Shown: positions 45,529 to 55,267 of the stretch, one piece after another
How positions within the stretch are numbered: position 1 is the stretch's first letter
Layout: every line of letters starts with the position of its first letter
Origin: Siccirubricoccus deserti
Lineage (GTDB): Bacteria > Pseudomonadota > Alphaproteobacteria > Acetobacterales > Acetobacteraceae
Direction of reading: 5' to 3'
DNA: 64,000 bases
NCBI RefSeq assembly: GCF_014283215.1
Contig: NZ_JACOMF010000028.1
Span: forward strand, 1 to 64,000
Translations under genes and position numbers: made by a program
Notes under the pieces: generated by a model
Databases searched by the model: none
What the model was told of the DNA's origin: nothing
What the model saw: only the letters and a program-made list of their open reading frames with translations

Positions 45529-47100
45529 GTGAGCACCACGGCCAAAGCCCCCGCCCTGGATGCCGGCAGTGCGCACCGCGTGTTGGCCCGTGCCGCCTAT
45601 GGGGCGAAACCGGGCGAGGCGGCGGCGCTGGCGCGCCAGGGCCTCGGCCCCTGGCTGGACCGCCAGCTTGCCCTGCCGCCCGATGATCCCACCCTGGTCG
45701 CGCAGCTTGAGGCGCTGCGGGTGCCGATCCGCTACGCCAAGGGCCCGGACGAGCCGGCGGTGGATGAAGCCCGCCCGCTGCTGACCCTGGCGGCGAGCCA
45801 GACCACCAATTGGCTGCTGGTTGGCCGCCGCGGCGAGCCGCCGATCCCGGGCGCCGAGCGCGACCGCCCGCGGGTCGAGCTGATCCTCTCGACCCTGCTG
45901 CGCAAGGCGGCGGCGGAGGCCCAGCTGCGGGAACGGTTGGTGGAATTCTGGCACGACCATTTCAATGTCGCCACACCCAGCTTGCAGTTTGTCTCGGTCT
46001 CCATCGTCGAGCACGACCGCCGCATCCGCGGCGCGGCGCTGGGCAATTTCCGCACCCTGCTCGAGGCAGTGGCGACCAGCCCGGCGATGCTGGTCTACCT
46101 GAACAATTGGACCAGCCGGGCCGGCGCGCCGAATGAGAATTACGCCCGCGAGCTGCTGGAGCTGCACACGCTCGGCCAGGCTGCCTATCACGGCGGTGCC
46201 CGCAGCGGGCGTGACGTGCCGAAGCTGCCGGATGGCCGCCCGGCCGGCTATGTCGATGCCGATGTCTGGGAGGCCGCCCGCGCCCTCACCGGCTGGACCG
46301 TTGCCAACAACCAGCCGCTGGACCGGGCCCGCCGGCTGCCCCGGAGCGGCGAGTTCACCTATGTCGCCGCATGGCACGATCCCTACCAGAAGCACTTCCT
46401 CGGCCAGGACCTCGACCCCTTCGCCCCGGCCATGGCGCATGGCAAGGCGGTGCTGGACGCGCTTGCGGTACATCCTGCGACGGCCCGCCATGTCTGCACC
46501 AAGCTCGCCCGCTTCCTGATCGGCGACCCGGTGCCGGCGGCGGCCGTCGCCCGCGCCGAGGCCGCCTTCCAGCGCCATGCGGAGGCACCCGACCAGATCG
46601 CCCGGACGGTGCGCGCCCTGCTGCTGGGTCCGGAGATCGCAGCGCCTGGCTACGGTCGGGCTCGCCGGCCGCTGGACTTCGTCGCCGCCGCGGCCCGCGC
46701 GCTGCAGCTGCCCTTCACCCCGACCATGCAACTCGCCAGCCAGCTATCGAGGGCCGGGCAGACCCTGTTCGCCTGGCCCTCGCCAGACGGCCAGCCGGTC
46801 GATCCGGAACCTTATCTCGGCGCCAGCGCGCTGCGGGCCCGCTGGGCGATCGCCCAGGGGATCGGCCGCAACAGCTGGGCCACAGGCGCCTCCCCGCTGC
46901 TGGCCGAATGCGCCGGCCAGCCGGTGGCGCGGGTGACGGCACGGCTGGCGCAGACGGCGCTCGGCCCGGCGGCGCCCCGGGTGGCGGAAACCATCGCCGG
47001 GGTCTGGCAGGCCGCCGGCCGCAGCGCGAAGCCGAATGCGGCGGAAGTCGGCGAGTTGGCCGGCTGGGTGCTCACTGCCCCCGCCTTCCAGACCGCGTGA
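45529..47100 (+). CDS. DUF1800 domain-containing protein
   Basis: A 523-residue protein of the DUF1800 family, exported or peripheral in known members; its biochemistry is unclear. Family motifs: HRVLARAAYGAKPGE near the N-terminus, RERLVEFWHDHFNV, LNNWTSRAGAPNENYARELL plus ELHTLG, and EAARALTGWTV. The C-terminal part (LGASALRARWAIAQG) is typical. The GTG at 45529 follows a short stop-ended upstream frame; no obvious signal peptide is visible. Its stop is 10 bases from the DUF1501 partner, the usual pairing. Confidence 0.88.
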   Translation: MSTTAKAPALDAGSAHRVLARAAYGAKPGEAAALARQGLGPWLDRQLALPPDDPTLVAQLEALRVPIRYAKGPDEPAVDEARPLLTLAASQTTNWLLVGRRGEPPIPGAERDRPRVELILSTLLRKAAAEAQLRERLVEFWHDHFNVATPSLQFVSVSIVEHDRRIRGAALGNFRTLLEAVATSPAMLVYLNNWTSRAGAPNENYARELLELHTLGQAAYHGGARSGRDVPKLPDGRPAGYVDADVWEAARALTGWTVANNQPLDRARRLPRSGEFTYVAAWHDPYQKHFLGQDLDPFAPAMAHGKAVLDALAVHPATARHVCTKLARFLIGDPVPAAAVARAEAAFQRHAEAPDQIARTVRALLLGPEIAAPGYGRARRPLDFVAAAARALQLPFTPTMQLASQLSRAGQTLFAWPSPDGQPVDPEPYLGASALRARWAIAQGIGRNSWATGASPLLAECAGQPVARVTARLAQTALGPAAPRVAETIAGVWQAAGRSAKPNAAEVGELAGWVLTAPAFQTA

Positions 47101-47110
47101 GGAGATGCCG

Positions 47111-48340
47111 ATGACCTTCGTGCTCAACCGCCGCGGCATGCTGCGCGCCGGCCTCGCCACGGCGCTGCTGCCGGGGCTGCGCCGCCTCGCCTTCGCCGCC
47201 CCCTCGGCTCCCCAGACCGGGCTGCTGGTGCTGGTCAACCTGCGTGGCGGCATGGATGGGCTGAATTTCCTCTCCCCGGCCGATGACCGTGCGCTGCACG
47301 AGGCGCGCCCGTCCTCACTTATTGCCGGCACCTCGGGCGACGGCGCCGGCCACCGGCTGGATGCCTCCGGCAAGACCGATTTCCGGCTGCACAAGGAGGC
47401 CGAGGCGCTGGCCGGGATCTGGCACGACGGCCGCATGGCGATCTGGCCGGCCGCCGGCATGCCGCTGCCGACCCGCAGTCATTTCGAGGCCCAGGCGATG
47501 ATGGGCTGGGGCGGCGGCCAGCGTGGCGACGTGCCGGTGCCGGATGGCTGGCTGGCCCAATGGGCCGCGCGCACTGCCCGGAAGGATGCGCCGCTTGCCG
47601 CGATTTCCGCCCAGAGCGGGCTGTCGCGGGAGCTGGCCGGGGCACGTCACGCCCTTGCCCTCGCCAGCCTCAGCGATGGCGCCGCCCCGGTCGGCGGGGG
47701 CTTCGGCGCGGCGATGCTGGAGGTGCTGCACGGGCGGGAGCGCGGCCTGGCGGCCGAGGCGGGACGGGATGCCCTGGCTGGTCTCGGCAGCCTCGACCGG
47801 CTGCTGCCGCGCGACGCCGCCGGCAAGGTGCCACCCTACCAGCCCGCCGCCGGGGTGGATTACGACTCGATCCGAGGGCTCGGGCGGTCGATGGCAACGG
47901 TGGCGCAGGTGGCGAAGCTCTGCCCCGACCTGGTCGCCGCCACCGTTGATGTCGGCGGCTGGGACACCCATGAGGGTCAGCCGGGCCGCTTCGCCGAGCG
48001 GGTGCGCAGCCTGTCGCTCGGGCTGGCCGCGCTGGATGCCGACCTCGCCACCCTGCCGCGGCGCTGGACGGTGCTGGTGGCCAGCGAGTTCGGCCGCCGC
48101 CTCCGCTCCAACCGCAGCGAAGGCACCGACCATGGCCGCGCCGGGGTGATCTTCGCCTTCGGCGGCGGCGCCGGCCGCCGCTTCGGCCTCGCCCGGCATT
48201 TCGGCACCTGGCCGGGGCTGGCGCCGGATGCGCTGGAGGAGGGAGTGGACCTGCGCGTCGCCACCGATTACCGCGACGCCTTCCGCCAGGTGGCGGCGGA
48301 ACTGGCGCCGAACGGCGCGGTGCCCTTCGCCCGCGGCTAG
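47111..48340 (+). CDS. DUF1501 domain-containing, Tat-exported protein
   Basis: A 409-residue protein of the sulfatase-like DUF1501 family. The twin-arginine signal is NRRGMLRAGLATALLPG (about 5-21), cleaved near AFAAPSAP. The core carries VNLRGGMDGLN and NFLSP, VDVGGWDTHEGQPGRF, and TVLVASEFGRRLRSNRSEGTDHG, the expected metal or active-site residues of this family. The ATG at 47111 is preferred because GAGGAG lies six bases upstream. It forms a pair with DUF1800; such pairs are common and of unknown function. Confidence 0.9.
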   Translation: MTFVLNRRGMLRAGLATALLPGLRRLAFAAPSAPQTGLLVLVNLRGGMDGLNFLSPADDRALHEARPSSLIAGTSGDGAGHRLDASGKTDFRLHKEAEALAGIWHDGRMAIWPAAGMPLPTRSHFEAQAMMGWGGGQRGDVPVPDGWLAQWAARTARKDAPLAAISAQSGLSRELAGARHALALASLSDGAAPVGGGFGAAMLEVLHGRERGLAAEAGRDALAGLGSLDRLLPRDAAGKVPPYQPAAGVDYDSIRGLGRSMATVAQVAKLCPDLVAATVDVGGWDTHEGQPGRFAERVRSLSLGLAALDADLATLPRRWTVLVASEFGRRLRSNRSEGTDHGRAGVIFAFGGGAGRRFGLARHFGTWPGLAPDALEEGVDLRVATDYRDAFRQVAAELAPNGAVPFARG

Positions 48341-48657
48341 CGGGAGGCCTGGGACAGGAAGGCGACCCGTCCACCGTCATGCGCGGGCTTGATCCGCGCA
48401 TCCCTTTCCCTTCGACATCAATGGGTCGGATGGGGGGCATGGCCGGGTTAAGCCCGGCCACATCGGGCTTTTGGGGGCGCCGCTGGCCGGCGTCCGCGTT
48501 GCGTGCCGTGCAAGTCCCCGTTCGGCGCTGTCCTGTCAAAGCTTCATGCGACAACAGGCTTCCATCCGGCCAACGCGTGCACTCCCTCCGCGTTGGGCGT
48601 CACGACTGCAACTGGCTCCACGCCAGCCAGCCGTGACCGTGAACGGAGGAAACGCCG
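48341..48657. other. Intergenic stretch before the catalase gene
   Basis: 317 bases with no gene. It contains copy B of the double-hairpin repeat (48376-48461) and, to the right, the presumed catalase promoter region. No OxyR site could be identified by eye. Confidence 0.5.
48376..48461. repeat. Double-hairpin repeat, copy B (reverse orientation)
   Basis: The order is ATGCGCGG.../CCGCGCAT then ATGGCCGGG/CCCGGCCA, the reverse of copies A and C. The ends start with GTCAT. It sits 36 bases after the DUF1501 gene stop. Confidence 0.7.
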
Positions 48658-50775
48658 ATGGCTGCCAAACCCACTGCCACCGCCCTGACCGAGGCCCAGA
48701 TCGTCGATGCCCGGATCAAGCGCGGCGCCGGCGGCGAAACCCACCAGACCGCCGGCGGCGAAGTGCCGGTGCTGACCACCCAGCAGGGCATCCCGGTTTC
48801 CGATGACCAGAATTCGCTGAAGCTTGGCGCGCGCGGCCCGACCTTGCTGGAGGATTTCCACTTCCGCGAGAAGATCTTCCACTTCGACCATGAGCGCATC
48901 CCGGAGCGCGTGGTGCATGCCCGCGGCTTTGGCGTGCATGGCTTCTTCGAGTTGACGGAAAGCCTCTCCGACATCACCCGCGCCGACATCTTCCAGCGCA
49001 AGGGGGAGCGGACGCCGGCCTTCGTCCGCTTCTCCACCGTCGCGGGCAGCAAGGGCTCCTTCGACCTGGCGCGGGACGTGCGCGGCTTCGCCGTGAAGCT
49101 CTACACCAAGGAGGGCAACTGGGACCTGGTCGGCAACAACATCCCGGTCTTCTTCATCCAGGACGCCATCAAATTCCCCGACGTCATCCATTCGGTGAAG
49201 CCGGAGCCCGACCGCGGCTTTCCGCAGGCGCAGTCGGCGCATGATAATTTCTGGGACTTCGTCTCGCTGACCCCGGAGTCGACCCATATGCTGCTCTGGG
49301 TCATGTCGGACCGGGCGATCCCGCGCTCCTTCCGCTTCATGGAAGGCTTCGGCGTCCACACCTTCCGGCTGGTCAATGCCGCGGGCAAGTCGACCTTCGT
49401 GAAATTCCACTGGAAGCCGAAGCTCGGGATGCAGTCGGTGGTGTGGAACGAGGCGGTGAAGATCAACGGCGCCGACCCGGACTTCCACCGCCGCGACCTC
49501 TGGGCGGCGATCCAGTCCGGCGACTTCCCGGAATGGGAACTTGGGCTGCAGCTCTTCGACGAGAAATTCGCCGATCAGTTTGAGTTCGACATCCTCGACG
49601 CCACCAAGATCATCCCGGAGGAGCTGGTGCCGGTTCACCGCGTCGGACGGCTGGTGCTGGACCGCACGGTGGATAATTTCTTCGCCGAGACCGAGCAGGT
49701 CGCCTTCTGCACCCAGAACATCGTGCCAGGCATCGACTTCACCAATGACCCGCTGCTGCAGGGGCGGAATTTCTCCTACCTCGACACCCAGCTGAAGCGG
49801 CTCGGCGGCCCGAACTTCACCCATCTGCCGATCAACGCGCCAAAATGCCCCTTCGCGCATTTCCAGCAGGACGGCCACATGGCCTTCCACAACCCGAAGG
49901 GGCGCGTGAATTACGAGCCGAACTCCTGGAGCGGCGCGGCCGGGGGACCGCGCGAATCACCCGAGCGCGGATTCACCACCTATCCGGCCGAGGATAGCGG
50001 GGCGAAGCGCCGCATCCGCGCCGAGCTGTTTGCCGACCACTACAGCCAGGCGCGGCAATTCTACCTCAGCCAGACCGCGGTCGAGCAGCCTCACATCAAG
50101 AACGCCTTCGTCTTCGAACTCAGCAAGGTGGAGACGCCGGCGATCCGCGCCCGCGTCGTCTCCCACCTGCTGAATGTGGATGAGGCACTGGGCAAGCTGG
50201 TCGCCGAGGGGCTGGGGCTGGAGCCGCTGCCGCAGGCGGCGCCGCCGGCGCGGCCGATCGTGACCAAGCTGCCGAAATCGCCGGCGCTCAGCATCCTCGA
50301 GAACGGGCCGAACAGCTTCAAGGGCCGCAAGCTCGGTGTGCTGGTCAGCGATGGCGTCGATGCCGGGCTGCTGGCGGCGCTGCGTCAGGCCGCCGGGGCG
50401 GAAGGCGCGATGGTGGAGCTGGTGGCGCCCAAGATCGGCGGGGTGAAGGCGAGCGACGGCAGCACCATCCCGGCGCAGCAGAAGGTCAATGGCGGGCCTT
50501 CGGTGCTGTATGACGCGGTGGCGCTGCTGGTCTCGGCCGAGGGCGCGGCGCTGCTGGCCCAGGAGGCGACGGCGAAGGATTTCGTCAGCGACGCCTACGC
50601 CCATGCCAAATTCATCGCCTATGTCGAGACGGCGAGGCCGCTGCTGGAGAAGGCCGGCGTTGCGATGGACAGCGGCATCCTCGGGCTGCGGACCGCCACG
50701 GATGCGAATTCCTTCCTCGCGGCCTGCCGCAAGCTGCGCTTCTGGGAACGCGAGGCGAAGGTGCAGGTGGTGTAG
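48658..50775 (+). CDS. katE: Large-subunit (clade 2, HPII-type) catalase
   Basis: Haem catalase that dismutates H2O2, 705 aa, the size of E. coli HPII. The catalytic His is H87 in [13 protein letters not shown] and the Asn lies in [15 protein letters not shown] (about 160). The proximal Tyr is in [15 protein letters not shown]. After residue about 545 comes the extra C-terminal flavodoxin-like domain ([20 protein letters not shown]) that marks large-subunit catalases. A GGAGG-like site (GGAGGAAACG) precedes the ATG. The gene stands alone, with repeat elements on both sides. Confidence 0.95.
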   Translation: MAAKPTATALTEAQIVDARIKRGAGGETHQTAGGEVPVLTTQQGIPVSDDQNSLKLGARGPTLLEDFHFREKIFHFDHERIPERVVHARGFGVHGFFELTESLSDITRADIFQRKGERTPAFVRFSTVAGSKGSFDLARDVRGFAVKLYTKEGNWDLVGNNIPVFFIQDAIKFPDVIHSVKPEPDRGFPQAQSAHDNFWDFVSLTPESTHMLLWVMSDRAIPRSFRFMEGFGVHTFRLVNAAGKSTFVKFHWKPKLGMQSVVWNEAVKINGADPDFHRRDLWAAIQSGDFPEWELGLQLFDEKFADQFEFDILDATKIIPEELVPVHRVGRLVLDRTVDNFFAETEQVAFCTQNIVPGIDFTNDPLLQGRNFSYLDTQLKRLGGPNFTHLPINAPKCPFAHFQQDGHMAFHNPKGRVNYEPNSWSGAAGGPRESPERGFTTYPAEDSGAKRRIRAELFADHYSQARQFYLSQTAVEQPHIKNAFVFELSKVETPAIRARVVSHLLNVDEALGKLVAEGLGLEPLPQAAPPARPIVTKLPKSPALSILENGPNSFKGRKLGVLVSDGVDAGLLAALRQAAGAEGAMVELVAPKIGGVKASDGSTIPAQQKVNGGPSVLYDAVALLVSAEGAALLAQEATAKDFVSDAYAHAKFIAYVETARPLLEKAGVAMDSGILGLRTATDANSFLAACRKLRFWEREAKVQVV

Positions 50776-50829
50776 CCGGCGGCGGAGGAAGCGGCCACCG
50801 GGCGCGAGAGAAGCCGCCCTTCCACAATT

Positions 50830-50910
50830 GTCATGGCCGGGCTTGACCCGGCCATCCAATTTCCTGTCTCCGCAGGAAAATCGGATGCGCGGGTCAAGCC
50901 CGCGCAGGAC
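50830..50910. repeat. Double-hairpin repeat, copy C
   Basis: Hairpin 1 (ATGGCCGGG/CCCGGCCAT) is identical in its arms to copy A. Hairpin 2 (TGCGCGGG/CCCGCGCA) has a different inner base pair that is still matched on both arms. It lies in the 206-base gap between the catalase gene and ubiG. Confidence 0.75.
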
Positions 50911-50981
50911 GGTAGAGTGCGCATATGGCAGCAAAGATGCCGCCGCCGGGTTTCCGCGCCGCGCCGGAGTAGACCGTCGCT

Positions 50982-51728
50982 CTACTCGCCGGGCTTCTCC
51001 GCCATCATCAGGTAATTCACCCCGACATCCCGGCTGACCCGCCACCGCCCGGTCAGCGGCGCCATGCTCAGCCCGGCGATATCGGCAACCCGCAGCCCGG
51101 CGGCGCGCAGCTCCGCCCCCAGCTCGGCCGGGCGGACGAACATCCGCCAGTCATGGGTGCCGACCGGCAGCAGCCGCAACAGGTATTCGGCGCCGAGCTT
51201 GGCGGTCAGGAAGCTGCGCGGGGTGCGGTTGAGGGTCGAGAGGAACAGCGCCGCGCCGGGCTTCGCCAGCGCCGCGAGGGAGCGGCAGAAACCCGGGCGA
51301 TCGGCCACATGCTCGATCACCTCCAGCGCCAGCACTGCATCGAAGCTGGCCCCCTCGGCCGCCAGCGCCTCCGGCATGCCTTCCCGGTAGGTGATCGCCA
51401 GACCGCCCGCGGCGGCATGGGCGCGGGCGGCCCCCAGCGCACTGCCGGCGGCGTCGAGCCCGGTGACGATGGCGCCGGCGCGTGCCAGCGCCTCGCTCGC
51501 CAGCCCGGCGCCGCAGCCGACATCCAGCACGCTGAGCCCGGCCAGCGGGGCCGCGCCCGCCGGGTCACGGCGGTGCCGCCGGGCCAGCCGGGCGATGATC
51601 CAGCCCATCCGGGCCGGGTTCATGGCATGCAGCGGGGCCATCGGCCCCTTGGGGTCCCACCAGCGTTCCGCCAGCCGGTCGAATTTGGCGATTTCCGCCG
51701 CCACGGCCGTGCCGCCGCCTGCTGTCAT
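50982..51728 (-). CDS. ubiG: Ubiquinone biosynthesis O-methyltransferase
   Basis: SAM-dependent methyltransferase (248 aa) that catalyses the two O-methylations of ubiquinone synthesis. The N-terminus EIAKFDRLAERWWDPKGPM plus APLHAMNP is a UbiG hallmark. Motif I is VLDVGCGAGLASEALARAGA, then VLALEVIEHVADRPGF and FLSTLNRTPRSFLTA; the C-terminus ends in VNYLMMAEKP. It is divergent from lysC, with a 130-base shared region; this ubiG-lysC divergence is common in alphaproteobacteria. Confidence 0.95.
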   Translation of the reverse strand: MTAGGGTAVAAEIAKFDRLAERWWDPKGPMAPLHAMNPARMGWIIARLARRHRRDPAGAAPLAGLSVLDVGCGAGLASEALARAGAIVTGLDAAGSALGAARAHAAAGGLAITYREGMPEALAAEGASFDAVLALEVIEHVADRPGFCRSLAALAKPGAALFLSTLNRTPRSFLTAKLGAEYLLRLLPVGTHDWRMFVRPAELGAELRAAGLRVADIAGLSMAPLTGRWRVSRDVGVNYLMMAEKPGE

Positions 51729-51858
51729 GGGTGCCGGTTCCTTTGCCCAGTGCCGCCAATGTTGCAGCGCGGGGGCCGCCCCGGTATCTGTGCGCGCCGC
51801 CGCGCGGACGCAACCGCGTGATCCGGTCCTGATACCGCACTCTTTTCCAGAAGCGCCC

Positions 51859-53085
51859 ATGGCCCGCATCGTGATGAAATTCGGCGGCACCTCCGTCGCC
51901 GATCTCGACCGCATCCGCAACGTCGCCCGGCGCGTCAAACGGGAAGTCGAGGCGGGGAACGAGGTCGCCGTCGTCGTCTCGGCCATGTCCGGCGTCACCA
52001 ACCAGCTGGTGAAATGGTGCCAGGAGCTGTCGCCGCTGCATGATGCGCGAGAATACGATACGGTGGTGGCGACCGGCGAGCAGGTGACCATCGGCCTGTT
52101 GGCCATTGCGCTGCAGGCCATCGGCGTCGATGCCCGGTCCTGGCAGGGCTGGCAGGTGCCGATCGTGACCGATGGCGCGCATGGCAAGGCACGGGTGGAA
52201 CGGATCGACGGCAGCCGGCTGGTCGAGCGGATGCAATCCGGCCAGGTCCCGGTCGTTGCCGGCTTCCAGGGCATCGAGCCGGAGCGCAACCGGGTGACGA
52301 CCCTCGGCCGCGGCGGGTCGGACCTCTCGGCCGTCGCCATCGCCGCGGCGGTGAAGGCCGACCGTTGCGACATCTACACCGATGTCGACGGCATCTACAC
52401 CACCGACCCCCGGATCGTGCCGCGCGCCCGCAAGCTGGAGCGGATCAGCTACGAGGAAATGCTGGAACTCGCCTCGGTGGGTGCCAAGGTGTTGCAGACC
52501 CGTTCGGTCGAGCTGGCGATGAAGCAGCGGGTCCGGGTGCAGGTGCTTTCCAGTTTCGAGGACAAGCCAGGCTCCCTGGTGGTGGATGAGGACGAGATCG
52601 TGGAACAGCCCATCGTAAGCGGCATCGCCTATTCGCGGGACGATGCGAAGGTGACGCTGCGGCGGGTGCCGGACCGGCCGGGCATCGCCGCCGGGGTCTT
52701 CGGCGCCCTGTCGAAGGCCAATGTCAACGTCGACATGATCGTGCAGAACATCGGGGCCGACGGCACCACCGACATGACCTTCACCGTGGGCAAGGCCGAC
52801 CTCGCCCGGGCCCAGGCGACGCTCGATGCCGCCCGGCCGGAGCTGGGCTTCGAGACGTTGCTGGCCGACCCCGAGGTGGCCAAGATCAGCGTTGTCGGCG
52901 TCGGAATGCGCAGCCATGCCGGTGTCGCCAACACCATGTTCCGGGCGCTGGCCGAGAAGGGGATCAACATCCAGGTCATCTCGACCAGCGAGATCAAGGT
53001 CAGCGTGCTGGTCGGCGCCGAATACACCGAGCTGGCGGTGCGCGCCCTGCACACCGCCTATGACCTCGACGGGCCGGCGGCCTGA
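51859..53085 (+). CDS. lysC: Aspartate kinase
   Basis: First enzyme of the lysine, threonine and methionine pathway, 408 aa. The kinase domain begins MKFGGTSVADLDRI and contains TTLGRGGSDLSAVAIA and DIYTDVDGIYTTDPR. Two C-terminal ACT domains (about 265-400) suggest feedback control by lysine and/or threonine: RVPDRPGIAAGVFGAL and SVVGVGMRSHAGVANTMF. The ATG at 51859 gives the standard N-terminus. Five bases separate it from the next gene. Confidence 0.96.
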   Translation: MARIVMKFGGTSVADLDRIRNVARRVKREVEAGNEVAVVVSAMSGVTNQLVKWCQELSPLHDAREYDTVVATGEQVTIGLLAIALQAIGVDARSWQGWQVPIVTDGAHGKARVERIDGSRLVERMQSGQVPVVAGFQGIEPERNRVTTLGRGGSDLSAVAIAAAVKADRCDIYTDVDGIYTTDPRIVPRARKLERISYEEMLELASVGAKVLQTRSVELAMKQRVRVQVLSSFEDKPGSLVVDEDEIVEQPIVSGIAYSRDDAKVTLRRVPDRPGIAAGVFGALSKANVNVDMIVQNIGADGTTDMTFTVGKADLARAQATLDAARPELGFETLLADPEVAKISVVGVGMRSHAGVANTMFRALAEKGINIQVISTSEIKVSVLVGAEYTELAVRALHTAYDLDGPAA

Positions 53086-53090
53086 CGCGG

Positions 53091-54146
53091 ATGGATGCCA
53101 TCAACCCGGTCACGCCCGCCGGCACCGCCAATGCCCATGCCGCGCTCGAGCGGTTGATGGCGCGCGGCGCCGCCTTCTTCGGCAGCCGCTACGCCCTGAT
53201 GGGCGGGGCGATGAGCTGGGTCAGCGAACGCCATCTGGTGGCGGCGCTGTCCAATGCCGGCGCCTTCGGCGTCATCGCCTGCGGCGCCATGGAGCCCGAC
53301 CGGCTGGCCGAGGAGATCGCCGGCACCCAGGCGCTGACGGCGAAGCCCTTCGGCGTGAATCTCATCACCATGCATCCGCGGCTGGAGCAGCTGGTGGAAA
53401 CCTGCCTCGCCGCCGGGGTGACCCATATCGTCTTCGCCGGCGGAATCCCGCCCGGCTCGGCCATCAAGCGGGCGAAGGAGGGCGGCGCCAAGGTGGTCTG
53501 CTTCGCCCCGGCGTTGGCGCTGGCGAAGAAGCTGGTCCGCAGCGGCGCCGATGCGCTGGTGATCGAGGGCTCCGAGGCCGGTGGGCATATCGGCCCGGTC
53601 AGCCTGAACGTACTGGCGCAGGAGATCCTGCCGGTGATGGCGCGGGAGGTGCCGGTCTTCGTCGCCGGCGGCATCGGCCGGGGGGAGGCGATCCTCTCCT
53701 ATCTGGAAATGGGTGCCGCCGGCGCCCAGCTCGGCACCCGCTTCGTCTGCGCGACGGAATGCATCGCCCATCCGCGCTTCAAGCAGGCCTTCATCCGCGG
53801 CGCCGCCCGCGACGCGCTGCCGACGGTGCAGATCGATGCGCGCTTTCCGGTCATTCCGGTTCGGGCGCTGCAGAACGAGGGTACCAGGCACTTCATGGAG
53901 CACCAGGCCAAGGTGCTGGCCCGCTTCCAGGCCGGCACGGTGGACAAGGATGCGGCGCAGCTCGAGATCGAGCATTTCTGGGCCGGCGCCCTGCGCCGTG
54001 CGGTGATCGACGGCGATGTCGAGCAGGGCAGCCTGATGGCCGGCCAGTCGGTCGGCATGGTGCAGCGGGAGCAGCCGGCGGCCGAGATCATCGCCGAGCT
54101 GGTCGGCCAGGCTGCGGCGGCGCTTGCGGCCCGACCGGCGAGCTGA
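53091..54146 (+). CDS. Nitronate monooxygenase family (2-nitropropane dioxygenase-like) flavoprotein
   Basis: FMN TIM-barrel oxidoreductase, 351 aa. Family marks: the N-terminal substrate/flavin strand YALMGGAMSWVSERHLVAALSN with AGAFGV, PFGVNLITMHPRLEQ, VIEGSEAGGHIGP and VFVAGGIGRGEAILSYLEMG plus AAGAQLGTRF. Members oxidise nitronates or reduce enoyl groups; the specificity is not predictable. It directly follows lysC by 5 bases and is thus probably co-transcribed with it, a common but functionally unexplained arrangement. Confidence 0.88.
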   Translation: MDAINPVTPAGTANAHAALERLMARGAAFFGSRYALMGGAMSWVSERHLVAALSNAGAFGVIACGAMEPDRLAEEIAGTQALTAKPFGVNLITMHPRLEQLVETCLAAGVTHIVFAGGIPPGSAIKRAKEGGAKVVCFAPALALAKKLVRSGADALVIEGSEAGGHIGPVSLNVLAQEILPVMAREVPVFVAGGIGRGEAILSYLEMGAAGAQLGTRFVCATECIAHPRFKQAFIRGAARDALPTVQIDARFPVIPVRALQNEGTRHFMEHQAKVLARFQAGTVDKDAAQLEIEHFWAGALRRAVIDGDVEQGSLMAGQSVGMVQREQPAAEIIAELVGQAAAALAARPAS

Positions 54147-54260
54147 GGCCGCGCCGGCCGTCCCACAGGAGGTGCGTGCCGTAGCGTCTCTCGCTGGATG
54201 CGCGATTCGATTTGCCGTACTGCCCACCGCGGGTTACATCACGATGGCGTGCCCGACGAC

Positions 54261-55190
54261 ATGAAGCGCTTCCCCCGCACTGATCCGCCTGCCGGCGACG
54301 CCGCGCGGCTTGGTGAGGAATTGCGCGAGGCACGAATGGCGCTCGGCCTCGGCCTTGAGGATCTGGCGGCGTCGCTGCGGATCCGGCGGGTCTATCTCTC
54401 GGCGCTGGAGGAAGGGCGGGTGCAGGACCTGCCGGCACCGGCCTATGCCATCGGCTTCGTCCGCAGCTACGCCCGCGCCCTCGGCCTCGATGAGGACGAC
54501 ACGGTGCGGCGTTTCCGCGACAGCATCGGCCCGGTGGTGCCGCGCAAGACCGATCTGGTCTTCCCGGAACCGGTCCCGGATCGCGGGGTGCCGGCCGGGG
54601 CGGTGATGCTGGTCGGCGCGGTGCTGGCGGTCGGTGCCTATGCCGTCTGGTATAATTGGTCGGGCAACGGCGACCGCACCGTGGATGCAGTGCCGCCGCC
54701 ACCGCCGCAGATCGAGCGGGCGGCGCGCGAGGCCAGCCCGCCGCCTGCGCCGCCGCCGCCAGTGGTCTTGCCCGTGCCGGCCCCGGCCCCCCCGGACCCG
54801 CCGGCCGACAGCGGCCCACCAGCGGCCACCACACCGGTGCCGCCAGCCCCGGCCGCATTGCCGTCGCCCGCGCCGCCGGCCAGGCCGGAGGAGGGCAGGG
54901 TGCTGCTGCGCGCCAAGGCCGATACCTGGCTGCAGGTGCGTGACCGCCAGACCGGTGCGGTGCTGCTTAACCGCGTGCTGCGTCCGGGCGAGAGCTGGGC
55001 GGTGCCGCCGCGCGAGGGGCTGACGCTCAGCACCGGCAATGCCGGTGGGCTGGAAATCCTGGTGGATGGCGAGCTCACCCCGGGACTGGGCGCGGCTCAG
55101 TCGGTGCGCCGCGATCTGCCGCTTGACCCGGTGAAGCTCAAATCCGGCCGGCCGCCAGCGTCCGCCAGCGGGCCGCGGCCGGTCCAATAG
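54261..55190 (+). CDS. rodZ: RodZ-like helix-turn-helix membrane protein
   Basis: Bitopic morphogenesis protein (309 aa) expected to link MreB to the cell envelope. The N-terminal RodZ helix-turn-helix is at about 12-78 ([34 protein letters not shown]). A single membrane helix lies at about 112-134 ([21 protein letters not shown]), then a Pro/Ala-rich periplasmic linker, then the C-terminal DUF4115 beta domain (about 215-290, [21 protein letters not shown]). The ATG at 54261 was chosen as the first with a typical RodZ N-terminus; an earlier in-frame start exists. It precedes ispG, as in many Proteobacteria. Confidence 0.85.
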   Translation: MKRFPRTDPPAGDAARLGEELREARMALGLGLEDLAASLRIRRVYLSALEEGRVQDLPAPAYAIGFVRSYARALGLDEDDTVRRFRDSIGPVVPRKTDLVFPEPVPDRGVPAGAVMLVGAVLAVGAYAVWYNWSGNGDRTVDAVPPPPPQIERAAREASPPPAPPPPVVLPVPAPAPPDPPADSGPPAATTPVPPAPAALPSPAPPARPEEGRVLLRAKADTWLQVRDRQTGAVLLNRVLRPGESWAVPPREGLTLSTGNAGGLEILVDGELTPGLGAAQSVRRDLPLDPVKLKSGRPPASASGPRPVQ

Positions 55191-55267
55191 CCCGGCCGCC
55201 TGTCGCGGCGCTTTGGCAATCGGCCCGGCGCTGCCATATTCCGCCCGAACGCCACGGGAAGCCCCGC

